Source: Ferruginibacter sp.
GTDB taxonomy: Bacteria; Bacteroidota; Bacteroidia; Chitinophagales; Chitinophagaceae
Assembly: GCA_025362235.1 (NCBI GenBank)
Contig: JANYGZ010000055.1
Location: 62,001-126,000 of the forward strand
Length of the DNA stretch: 64,000 bases
Direction of reading: 5' to 3'
Of the stretch, positions 9,956 through 17,061 are shown piece after piece. Position 1 is the first letter of the stretch. Every line of letters begins with the position of its first letter. Made by a program: the position numbers and the translations under genes. The notes beneath the pieces are model-generated. The model did no database searches. It saw only the letters and a program-made list of their open reading frames with translations, and had not been told where the DNA came from.

Positions 9956-9984
9956 TATCCTTCCGTGATACTTTCGCAATACTT
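9956..9984 (+). promoter_or_regulatory. Promoter-like motif A, shared with msrB
   Basis: TATCCTTCCGTGATACTTTCG followed by CAATACTT. The first 21 bases match the msrB upstream region (13084-13104) at 18 of 21 positions, and the match ends 49 bases before this gene's ATG versus 48 before msrB. TACTTTCG resembles the Bacteroidota -7 element TAnnTTTG, but no -33 TTTG is at the usual distance, so an alternative sigma factor or an activator is plausible. Confidence 0.6.
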
Positions 9985-10025
9985 TCTCTTTTCCTTTGAT
10001 CTATTGTAAACTTAAAAATAAAAAA

Positions 10026-10343
10026 ATGAAAAGAATTATTATTACAGCAATCGCAATGGTTTTTACGGCAGGTGTTTTTGCCCAAACTGAGCCTTCTAAA
10101 ATGGCTGACGACAAGAAGATGATGGATGACAAAAAAATGATGAACGACAAGAAAATGGCTGATGACAAGAAGATGATGGATGACAAAAAAATGAAGGACG
10201 ACAAGAAAATGGCTAAAGACAAGAAGAAGATGGACGACAAAAAAATGAAGGAAGACAAGAAAATGGCCAAAGACAAGAAGAAGATGGATGACAAAAAAAT
10301 GAAGGAGGATAAAAAGATGGAGGACGAGCAGAAAAAGAATTAA
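10026..10343 (+). CDS. Secreted methionine/lysine/aspartate-repeat peptide (MrpX-like oxidant sink candidate)
   Basis: 105 residues from the ATG at 10026; an in-frame TTG lies 10 codons upstream but would spoil the signal peptide. Residues 1-20 are a signal peptide ending VFAQ. The mature ~85 residues are a near-perfect tandem repeat of DDKKM, DKKMM and KDKKKM units with 16 methionines, no aromatic residues and no cysteine. It is highly charged and probably disordered or helical. Proteobacterial MrpX is a Met-rich periplasmic peptide that scavenges hypochlorite and is recycled by an MsrP-type reductase. Here MsrA, MsrB and an MsrPQ-like pair lie 3-6 kb downstream and a promoter motif is shared with msrB. 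The function is inferred. Similar low-complexity lysine-rich peptides also exist as uncharacterised proteins in Bacteroidota. Confidence 0.75.
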   Translation: MKRIIITAIAMVFTAGVFAQTEPSKMADDKKMMDDKKMMNDKKMADDKKMMDDKKMKDDKKMAKDKKKMDDKKMKEDKKMAKDKKKMDDKKMKEDKKMEDEQKKN

Positions 10344-10401
10344 AAAAGCAAAAGCTGACGGTAAAATGTAAGAAAAAATGCTTGCAGTGGATTCATTTAA
10401 T

Positions 10402-10436
10402 AAAAGGAGCCGTTAAACAAACGTTGCTGCTTTTAT
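10402..10436 (+). terminator. Possible weak terminator after the Met-rich gene
   Basis: An imperfect inverted repeat (AAAAGGAGCCGTT against AACGTTGCTGCTTTT) with a short loop lies 58 bases after the stop codon and ends in TTTT. The arms are interrupted by mismatches, so this is a weak call. Confidence 0.35.
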
Positions 10437-10527
10437 CAAAATATAGTCTTTAGTGTTTCTCTTTAATACAGTACATTTATTATTTATAAAGGGTGATAAA
10501 AGGTTTTTACTAAATTTAATAAGCAGG

Positions 10528-11250
10528 ATGAAAAATATTTTAATGATTGAAGACGATCCCAACATTCTTGAACTGGTAGAGATTCATCTTAAAGATTTTC
10601 ACTGTACCACCACTATGGCCAGCACTGGCGAGGCTGGTATCAGGCATGCTTTAACCAATGCTTTCGATCTCATCCTTTTGGATATAACGCTGCCGGATAT
10701 TGATGGTGTTGAAATATGCCGCATACTGAGAGCAGAAAAAATTTCTACGCCGATTATCATGCTCACTGCAAGAACCGAAGAAATAGATAAAGTGATCGGC
10801 CTTGAAACCGGTGCAGATGATTACATTACCAAACCATTCAGCATACGGGAGTTGATGGCCCGTGTAAAAGCCATCCTCCGCAGAACGGAGATCAGTAAAC
10901 ATGCAGGGGATGTACAGGAGAAGATCACTTTTTATGAGCTGACCGTGGATCCACAAAAAAGAAAGGTGTTGCTGGGCAATAATAAAATCGAAGTCACTCC
11001 AAAAGAATTTGACCTGCTCTATTTGTTTATCAGCAACCCTGGTAAAAGCTATTCAAGAGATAACCTGCTCACGCTTGTGTGGGGATATGAATTTAAAGGA
11101 TATGAGCATACTGTAAACTCCCACATCAACCGGCTGCGGGCAAAAATAGAACCCGACATCAACAAACCACAATACATACTTACCACCTGGGGTATTGGCT
11201 ATCGCTTTACTGATGAAATTAAACAACATGATAAAAAACAGGTTCAATAG
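10528..11250 (+). CDS. OmpR/PhoB-family response regulator
   Basis: 240 residues from the ATG at 10528; the longer frame starting upstream has a non-receiver N-terminus and is not needed. The receiver domain (1-115) has the acidic pair near residues 8-10, phosphoacceptor D52 in LILLDITLP, T80 and K102 in ITKPF. The C-terminal winged-helix DNA-binding domain (about 140-235) carries VTPKEFDLLYLF and the recognition-helix region YEHTVNSHINRLRAKIE. It overlaps the sensor kinase start by 23 bases. Its position next to Msr genes recalls the E. coli HprSR (YedVW) system that induces MsrPQ under hypochlorous acid, but the signal sensed here is unknown. Confidence 0.95.
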   Translation: MKNILMIEDDPNILELVEIHLKDFHCTTTMASTGEAGIRHALTNAFDLILLDITLPDIDGVEICRILRAEKISTPIIMLTARTEEIDKVIGLETGADDYITKPFSIRELMARVKAILRRTEISKHAGDVQEKITFYELTVDPQKRKVLLGNNKIEVTPKEFDLLYLFISNPGKSYSRDNLLTLVWGYEFKGYEHTVNSHINRLRAKIEPDINKPQYILTTWGIGYRFTDEIKQHDKKQVQ

Positions 11251-12700
11251 TTTATTCTGGCGCATCGCTGCCATTTTTTTTATACTACTGGTATTTATCG
11301 GTTTGTGTTTTGTATTCATAACCGTGCATTATTCCGGTCTTTATTTTGAAGAAATAAATCAGCGGCTTAATAAAAATACCGCAGCAGATATCGCTGCCCA
11401 CTCCACCCCTTTTACTGATGGTAAAGTAAATAAAAAGGCAATGGAAGAAATGTTTGATCATGTAATGTCCATCAATCCCAGCCTTGAAGTGTACCTGTTA
11501 GATAACGGCGGAAAAATTCTCTCTTATTATGCGCCGAAGAAAAAAGTAGTGCTTGATAAAATAGACCTGCTACCCGTTAAAAAATTTATCGGCACAAAGG
11601 GAAATGAATATGTAACAGGCAGTGACCCTCATCATGTGGGGCTTGAAAAAATATTTTCAGTTGCTCCCGTTACAAATAATGGAACGCAGGCGGGTTATAT
11701 CTATGCGGTATTGGCTGGGGAAGAGTATGATGCAGTTTCCAAAAGCCTTACCCGCAATTATTTATGGCAACTTGGTTTGCGTGGCATGATCATAACACTA
11801 CTGGTAACATTGCTGGCTGGCCTCATTATCATCCGTTTTATCACCAGGAATTTTTCCCGCATTCTTGAAGTGATGCAAAAATTCAGGCAGGGAGATTTAA
11901 CTGCAAGGGTGGAAGTAAAGTCTGCCGGTGATGTAAAACAGGTGGGTGATATTTTTAATGAGATGGCTGATATCTTAACCCAAAATATTGAAAAACTAAA
12001 AGAAGTAGAAGTGCTAAGGCGTGAGCTTATTGCCAATGTATCGCATGATTTGAGAACCCCTATTTCTATCATACAAGGGTATATTGAAACATTGCAGATG
12101 AAAAATGATACGCTCACCGGCGAGGAACGCAAGCGATACCTGGACATCATTTCAGAAAGCACCGGCAAATTGGAAAAACTGGTATCTGAATTGTTTGAAT
12201 TGTCGAAGCTGGAAGCCAACCAGGTAAAACCGGTAAAAGAACCTTTCTTTATCAGCGAACTTGTAAATGATATCAGCAGCAAATATCAACTGATTGCAAA
12301 AGATAAAAATATTGCCATCACTACTTTCTTATCAAAAGAATTACCACCCGTTTTTGCAGATGTTTCATTGATTGAAAGGGTAATGCAAAACCTGATTGAC
12401 AATGCGATGAAATTTACGCCTGAGGGAGGAAGTATCATCATCAAAACAAACAAACACCAGGACGAAGTAGAGATCACCGTAGCTGATACAGGCATAGGCA
12501 TTCCTGAAAATGAACGGGAGCAGATTTTTGGCCGCTATTACAAAGCCAATAATTTTACCGATCTTAAAAACAGTACCGGGCTAGGGCTGGCCATCATTAA
12601 AAAAATACTGGACCTTCACCAGTCATCCCTTGAACTGGTAACCGAAGTAAATACCGGTAGTGCCTTTATTTTCAGGCTACCGGTTTATCAAAACAGTTAG
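11228..12700 (+). CDS. Membrane sensor histidine kinase
   Basis: 490 residues from ATG 11228, overlapping the regulator gene by 23 bases. TM1 is at about 10-33 and a periplasmic sensor domain of about 140 residues follows. TM2 (around 180-205) is followed by a HAMP domain (ITRNFSRILEVMQKFRQGDLTARV). The HisKA box has the phospho-accepting His in VSHDLRTPISIIQGY (about 275). The HATPase domain shows the N box NLIDNAMKFTP, the G1 box DTGIGIPENE and the G2 box GLGLAI. It should phosphorylate the adjacent response regulator. The sensor domain has no recognised fold by eye. The stop codon TAG forms the first bases of a direct repeat. Confidence 0.95.
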   Translation: MIKNRFNSLFWRIAAIFFILLVFIGLCFVFITVHYSGLYFEEINQRLNKNTAADIAAHSTPFTDGKVNKKAMEEMFDHVMSINPSLEVYLLDNGGKILSYYAPKKKVVLDKIDLLPVKKFIGTKGNEYVTGSDPHHVGLEKIFSVAPVTNNGTQAGYIYAVLAGEEYDAVSKSLTRNYLWQLGLRGMIITLLVTLLAGLIIIRFITRNFSRILEVMQKFRQGDLTARVEVKSAGDVKQVGDIFNEMADILTQNIEKLKEVEVLRRELIANVSHDLRTPISIIQGYIETLQMKNDTLTGEERKRYLDIISESTGKLEKLVSELFELSKLEANQVKPVKEPFFISELVNDISSKYQLIAKDKNIAITTFLSKELPPVFADVSLIERVMQNLIDNAMKFTPEGGSIIIKTNKHQDEVEITVADTGIGIPENEREQIFGRYYKANNFTDLKNSTGLGLAIIKKILDLHQSSLELVTEVNTGSAFIFRLPVYQNS

Positions 12701-13025
12701 CGTATTTTTTTGTTATTGAATAAAGGCAACGGGTATCCCTGGGTACATTTTAAATTGTCGCTTTGGTTGCAAGATTTTGGGCAAAAAATGAGTTAAATCT
12801 TCTGTTACTTTTGGATAAACCTTAGTAGAAAGGAAATTACTTTAATGATCAGATCTTATTATCAAATAATGTGGAAATAATATGAGTAGGCAAAATAAGG
12901 TAATAAGGTCAGCAATATTAAATGAACAATTCTACTAAGGGTTAAAGACCGAGCAAGGTAAGATGTACTAATTTACCATTTGCGAAGTATAGCGTGTTTT
13001 TTGTTATTAAATAAAGGCAACGGGT
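12698..13025 (+). repeat. Direct repeat pair in the spacer before msrB
   Basis: TAGCGTATTTTTTTGTTATT plus GAATAAAGGCAACGGGT (12698-12734) recurs with few changes at 12990-13025, 292 bases later. Weaker similarity (CTTTG, TTGCAA, GTTAAA, GTTACT) continues beyond both copies. The spacer therefore looks like a tandem segmental duplication of the region following the kinase. No gene is seen in 12701-13152. Confidence 0.65.
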
Positions 13026-13083
13026 TTACTTTGATTGCAACTTTTTTAACATCTTTGTTAAAATCAGTTGTTACTAAAATCAA

Positions 13084-13112
13084 TATCCTTTTGTGATAGT
13101 TTCGTGATACTT
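13084..13112 (+). promoter_or_regulatory. Promoter-like motif B upstream of msrB
   Basis: TATCCTTTTGTGATAGTTTCG followed by TGATACTT, 48 bases (from the 21-nt core) before the msrB ATG. It pairs with the motif at 9956-9984, with 24 of 29 bases identical. TAGTTTCG resembles a -7 element. Confidence 0.6.
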
Positions 13113-13152
13113 AAAAAATAGTTTTACACTATTAAATTATTAAACAATCATC

Positions 13153-13689
13153 ATGAAAAAGATTACTCCTGTTTTATTGGCTGCGATAATATTATTTACA
13201 GCCAGTTGCAGCAATGCACAATCAGCTTCCAAAAAATACCCTGACCCTCCGGTGGCAGCCAATAAGGGAACCTATCCAATGCAATTGACCGATGCAGAAT
13301 GGAAGGCAAGGTTAACCGAAGAGCAATATTATATTTTACGCCGGGAAGGAACTGAAAGGCCATCCACCGGAAAGTATGATCACTTTTACAAAAAAGGCAC
13401 TTACTATTCTGCGGCATCGTTGCAACCCGTTTTTAGCTCTGAGGCAAAATTTGATTCAGGCACCGGCTGGCCAAGTTTTTTTGCACCGGTAAATCCTGAT
13501 GCTGTAAGGCTGGTGGTCGATAACAGTTTAGGCAGTACCCGTATTGCAGTTGTAGACAGCAAAAGCGGCTCGCATTTAGGCCACGTATTTGATGATGGCC
13601 CTGCACCAACCGGCAAACGTTATTGCATGAATTCAGGCGCCCTCATTTTTGTACCCGAAGGCGGCACAGCACCCACTACATCAAAATAA
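13153..13689 (+). CDS. msrB: Peptide-methionine (R)-S-oxide reductase MsrB, exported lipoprotein
   Basis: 178 residues with a lipoprotein signal (Cys19 in TASCSN), so it acts outside the cytoplasm, probably periplasmically. The SelR fold is clear: GTGWPSFFAPV (103-113), SHLGHVFDDGPAPTG (140-154) and the catalytic RYCMNSG with Cys158. The two CxxC pairs that bind structural zinc in many MsrB proteins are absent: YYSAAS and DSKSGS stand where they would lie. It therefore belongs to the zinc-free subclass. It reduces the R epimer of methionine sulfoxide in proteins. It is followed 12 bases later by msrA and shares an upstream motif with the Met-rich peptide gene. Confidence 0.95.
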   Translation: MKKITPVLLAAIILFTASCSNAQSASKKYPDPPVAANKGTYPMQLTDAEWKARLTEEQYYILRREGTERPSTGKYDHFYKKGTYYSAASLQPVFSSEAKFDSGTGWPSFFAPVNPDAVRLVVDNSLGSTRIAVVDSKSGSHLGHVFDDGPAPTGKRYCMNSGALIFVPEGGTAPTTSK

Positions 13690-13701
13690 AAACTATATAC
13701 A

Positions 13702-14325
13702 ATGAAACTATTAATTGCAATCATTTCTTTACTTAGCATTTGCCTGAACACTTCGGCACAAAATTTTCCTGTTGGTTCAACAAAACCCCTGGCTAATGAA
13801 GCAGTAGCTACTTTTTCTGAGGGCTGTTTCTGGCATGCCGAAATTGTTTTTCAAAGTCTGGATGGTGTACGGGATGCAGTTTCCGGTTATGCAGGCGGAA
13901 CAGATACCAACCCATCTTACGAAAAAGTTGCAGGAGGCAATACCGGCCATGCAGAAACTGTGCAGGTGTATTACGATCCTGCAAAAATAAGTTACGAAAC
14001 ACTGGTAAAAGCTTTCTTTGCAAGCCAAGACCCTACTACACTCAACCGTCAGGGAAACGATGCCGGCACCGAATACCGGTCCATGGTTTTTTACAGAAAT
14101 GAAAAAGAAAAACAAATAATTGAAAGCGAGGTAAAACGCCTCACCGATCTGAAAGTGTACAAAAACAAAATTGTTACTGAAGTGGTGCCCTTTAAAAAGT
14201 TTTATACTGCAGAAGGCTATCACCAGGAATACATCCACAACAATCCAGATAACTCTTATGTAGCGAATGTTTCTATCCCGGAATTTTTATCTTTTAAGAA
14301 AAGATTCAAAGCCAATTATAAATAG
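13702..14325 (+). CDS. msrA: Peptide-methionine (S)-S-oxide reductase MsrA, exported
   Basis: 207 residues with a signal peptide (residues 1-20, ending TSAQ), so this MsrA is exported, unlike the usual cytosolic form. The catalytic Cys42 is in SEGCFWHAEIVF. Other family blocks are GYAGG, GHAETVQVYYDP and TEYRSMVFYRN, with the C-terminal YHQEYIHNN. It reduces the S epimer, complementing MsrB, so the pair can repair both forms of oxidised methionine in envelope proteins. It lies 12 bases after msrB and 14 bases before the DUF1223 gene, so they form an operon. The recycling reductant is not obvious; a thioredoxin-like partner would be needed. Confidence 0.95.
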   Translation: MKLLIAIISLLSICLNTSAQNFPVGSTKPLANEAVATFSEGCFWHAEIVFQSLDGVRDAVSGYAGGTDTNPSYEKVAGGNTGHAETVQVYYDPAKISYETLVKAFFASQDPTTLNRQGNDAGTEYRSMVFYRNEKEKQIIESEVKRLTDLKVYKNKIVTEVVPFKKFYTAEGYHQEYIHNNPDNSYVANVSIPEFLSFKKRFKANYK

Positions 14326-14339
14326 TTTAATCTCATAAA

Positions 14340-15098
14340 ATGAAAAAAATAATATTGCTGTCCGTCATAATTTCGCTGCTGATTACAAGTTCCGCTTTTC
14401 AATCCAATTTTAAATTTACTGCGTCCTTTCAGCCTGTTGCAGTTATTGAATTGTTTACTTCGCAGGGTTGCTCCAGTTGCCCATCAGCAGACCGGCTTTT
14501 ATCGCAAACAATCAATGAAGCAAAAAAAGATGGCAGAAAGATCTTTGCACTCTCTTTTCATGTAGATTACTGGAACCGCCTTGGTTGGGCGGATCCTTTC
14601 AGTGCAAATGAATATTCCCAGCGGCAAAGGGCTTATGCAGCCCAGCTAAACGACAATTCAGTGTACACACCACAAATGATTGTAAATGGTAGCATGCAAT
14701 TTGTTGGTTCAGATGAAAAGGATTTAAAAGATGCACTGGATAAATCTTTACATACAGCACCAACTGCCGCTTTTAAAACACTCAATGCAACCTTGCAAAA
14801 CAATACAGCACCCCAGGTAAAATTTTCGCTGGATGGAAATTATGCAGGCTGCAATATAAATTTTGCACTGGTATCGCTTAGCGAAACAACGTCCATCAAA
14901 CGGGGTGAAAATGGCGGCCTTACATTGACCAATGAGCATGTAGTCCGCCAGTTTATTTCTATTCCGGCAACAGCAGAAGGCTTAATAAATTTTAAAGCAT
15001 CGCCCTTACCTTCCGGCAACAATACGGCTATTGTTGCTTACCTGCAACAAAGCAATAACCTTAAAATTATTGGTGCTGCAATGGCTGAATTAAAGTAG
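14340..15098 (+). CDS. Secreted DUF1223 thioredoxin-like protein
   Basis: 252 residues. A signal peptide (1-20) is followed by the DUF1223 signature VIELFTSQGCSSCPSADRLL with a CxxC pair at Cys44/Cys47, and by FHVDYWNRLGWADPF and YTPQMIVNG, as in thioredoxin folds (CxxC and a later cis-Pro-like TPQ). DUF1223 proteins have no firmly established function. In this operon, directly after exported MsrA and MsrB, a redox-partner role (reducing the Msr disulfide) is an attractive inference. The last ~90 residues form a separate beta-rich region. Confidence 0.85.
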   Translation: MKKIILLSVIISLLITSSAFQSNFKFTASFQPVAVIELFTSQGCSSCPSADRLLSQTINEAKKDGRKIFALSFHVDYWNRLGWADPFSANEYSQRQRAYAAQLNDNSVYTPQMIVNGSMQFVGSDEKDLKDALDKSLHTAPTAAFKTLNATLQNNTAPQVKFSLDGNYAGCNINFALVSLSETTSIKRGENGGLTLTNEHVVRQFISIPATAEGLINFKASPLPSGNNTAIVAYLQQSNNLKIIGAAMAELK

Positions 15099-15235
15099 TA
15101 ATAACAAAACTAATTTCTTAGCTTGTAGAAAATTTATATGGCAGATGAAAAGTTTTGTAGGCATTGAAACAGCAGTTTCTTTAAAGCAGGGTAACCAAAT
15201 AAAAAAGTAATCGCCAGCCAAAAATATTTACTGAT

Positions 15236-15934
15236 ATGAAATCAATAAAAGAAAAACACCCGCTTGCCATCAGGTGGGCACACTGGGTAAACTTTCCGGT
15301 GCTGATGATTATGATCTGGTCGGGCATGCTGATTTACTGGGCAAATGATGTATATACATTTACTATTTTCGGGCACACTTTTTTTAATTTTTTTCCTGCC
15401 TGGTTTAATAAAGCGTTGAATATTCCTTTCCGTCTTGCAGAAGGCATGGCCTTTCATTTTTTGTTTATGTGGTTCTTTGCCATCAATGGATTTTTATATG
15501 TTTTGTACACAGCCATCTCAGGCGAATGGAGACAGCTATTGCCCAAGAGGCAGTCGTTTAAGGAAGCATGGCTGGTACTGTTGCACGACCTTCATATCAG
15601 AAAAATGCTGCCGCCACAAAACAAATACAATGCCGCCCAGCGCATTGCTTACACAAGTATTATTGTGATGGGTTTTGGCTCTTTGTTTACCGGACTAGCC
15701 ATTTATAAGCCGGTGCAGTTTTACTGGGCAACCTGGCTTTGCGGTGGTTACCACCTGGCAAGAATCGAGCATTTTGTTTTAACCATCGGGTATGTTTTAT
15801 TTTTTGTTATTCATATTGTGCAGGTAATAATTGCCGGTTGGAATAATTTCAGATCGGTGATATCCGGATTTGAAATTGTAAAGGAACAGCCAATTACAAA
15901 CATTAAAACCAGTGAAGATGAAAAAACCGTTTAG
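15236..15934 (+). CDS. Membrane cytochrome b (Ni,Fe-hydrogenase/thiosulfate-reductase b-type fold), MsrQ-like partner
   Basis: 232 residues with four or five hydrophobic helices and conserved His residues that could hold two b hemes: H8 and H16 in KEKHPLAIRWAHWVNF, one in EGMAFHFLFMWFF, one in ARIEHFVL and one in FFVIHIVQ. This is the PF01292 type. Its stop codon overlaps the following molybdoenzyme gene (ATG 15918), so the two proteins are translationally coupled. It should pass electrons from the quinone pool to that enzyme, as MsrQ (YedZ) does for MsrP, although YedZ belongs to a different heme-b family. The 137-base gap to the DUF1223 gene leaves operon membership likely but not certain. 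Confidence 0.85.
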   Translation: MKSIKEKHPLAIRWAHWVNFPVLMIMIWSGMLIYWANDVYTFTIFGHTFFNFFPAWFNKALNIPFRLAEGMAFHFLFMWFFAINGFLYVLYTAISGEWRQLLPKRQSFKEAWLVLLHDLHIRKMLPPQNKYNAAQRIAYTSIIVMGFGSLFTGLAIYKPVQFYWATWLCGGYHLARIEHFVLTIGYVLFFVIHIVQVIIAGWNNFRSVISGFEIVKEQPITNIKTSEDEKTV

Positions 15935-16706
15935 CAAACAGCCGGCAGAAAAAATGCTATCACAAAAGCAAATCAACCGCCGCAACTTTATTGCTTTTAC
16001 CAGTTTTATTGGTCTTAATGCATTGGCCTTTGGTGGGTGGCGGTGGCTGTACAAATCTCCCAAAGAAGAAAGCGGTATTACTGCAGGCGCAAGAAAGCCG
16101 CTTCGAAAGGCCCTTAATCAAAACGAATTGCTATTCAGGAAAACTTTCAGCAACGATCATTTGGTAAAAACATACCCGGTTTCCATGGCCGATCCCAATG
16201 TAAGAGTGAACAGTCTGATTGGTATTGAAGATGCCAATTTTGATGCCGCAAAATGGTCGCTCACCATCAATAAAAAAGATGGCAGCCAGTTACAATTAAA
16301 CCTGCAGGATATTATGGCCCTGCCAAAAACTGAAATTGTATACGACTTTAAATGTGTAGAAGGCTGGGACCAGATATCGCATTGGGGTGGCGTAAAGTTC
16401 AGCGATTTTATACAGCATTACAATTTGCAGCAAGAGGCAGCATTGCAGTATGTTGGCATGGTAACGCCAGACAAAACCTATTATGTAGGATTGGATATGC
16501 CAAGTGCTATGCATCCGCAAACCCTGCTGGCTTACGAAGTAAACGGCAAGCCATTGCCGGTAAAACATGGCCAGCCATTACGGCTTATCATACCCGTAAA
16601 ATATGGCATCAAAAATTTAAAAAGGGTAGGCTCCATTTCTTTCAGTGATGAGCGACTGCCGGATTATTGGGCAGAGCAGGGATATGATTATTACTCGGGG
16701 TTGTAG
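15918..16706 (+). CDS. Tat-exported sulfite-oxidase-fold molybdopterin oxidoreductase, MsrP/YedY-like
   Basis: 262 residues from ATG 15918; a GTG two codons upstream is less likely. The N-terminus carries a twin-arginine-like leader (NRRNFIAFTSFIGLNALAF, RR at 21-22). The Mo-ligating cysteine is Cys146 in YDFKCVEGW, the sulfite-oxidase/YedY signature. Other family blocks are QPLRLIIPVKYGIKNLKR and the C-terminal DYWAEQGYDYY. Coupling to a membrane cytochrome b and nearness to msrA/msrB favour a periplasmic protein-methionine-sulfoxide reductase role. Sulfite or other S/N-oxide reduction by a SorA- or SoxC-like enzyme remains possible. Confidence 0.85.
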   Translation: MKKPFSKQPAEKMLSQKQINRRNFIAFTSFIGLNALAFGGWRWLYKSPKEESGITAGARKPLRKALNQNELLFRKTFSNDHLVKTYPVSMADPNVRVNSLIGIEDANFDAAKWSLTINKKDGSQLQLNLQDIMALPKTEIVYDFKCVEGWDQISHWGGVKFSDFIQHYNLQQEAALQYVGMVTPDKTYYVGLDMPSAMHPQTLLAYEVNGKPLPVKHGQPLRLIIPVKYGIKNLKRVGSISFSDERLPDYWAEQGYDYYSGL

Positions 16707-17061
16707 GTGCGATAATTCCAGCAGGAATATATAGCGGGCTTTGATTGTGTTGAGTGAATGGATTATTTTTAGCTTGGTAAATACAAACGTTAGCTGTTAT
16801 TCCCCGTATTCCGGCGACCAGAATTAAATTCTTTGGCTAACGGACGAAGAGTTCGAACTTTGTGCAGACTCTCTGCAAGGCCGATGTAAACATTAGTGGT
16901 TTAAAAACCCGTGCGTCATTCTGGTTGAAATGCAATGTCAATTTAATTTGGCAGTTGATGAATTCAGTGGTGGTGCCACGATTTACCGGAGCAACCCCGT
17001 TCAGAATATTCTATAATCTATACTGCATTTTCTTAGAGTCATTTTTTTTCACTTTAAAAAA
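16707..17061 (+). other. Non-coding left part of the IS110 element (possible bridge-RNA region)
   Basis: 355 bases without a convincing gene between the molybdoenzyme and the transposase. In IS110-group elements the left non-coding end encodes a structured bridge RNA. The 200 bases before the transposase contain small inverted repeats (GTGG/CCAC near 16970, AGAATATTCT near 17005) compatible with stem-loops. The left boundary of the element could not be located, because IS110 elements lack terminal inverted repeats. Confidence 0.35.

Noticed and set aside
10001-10294. 97-residue minus-strand frame opposite the Met-repeat peptide
   Set aside because: Its ILSFIFLSS repeats are simply the complement of the DDKKM repeat; it is not an independent gene.
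11758-12282. 174-residue minus-strand frame
   Set aside because: Lies fully opposite the histidine kinase, whose conserved motifs establish the real coding strand.
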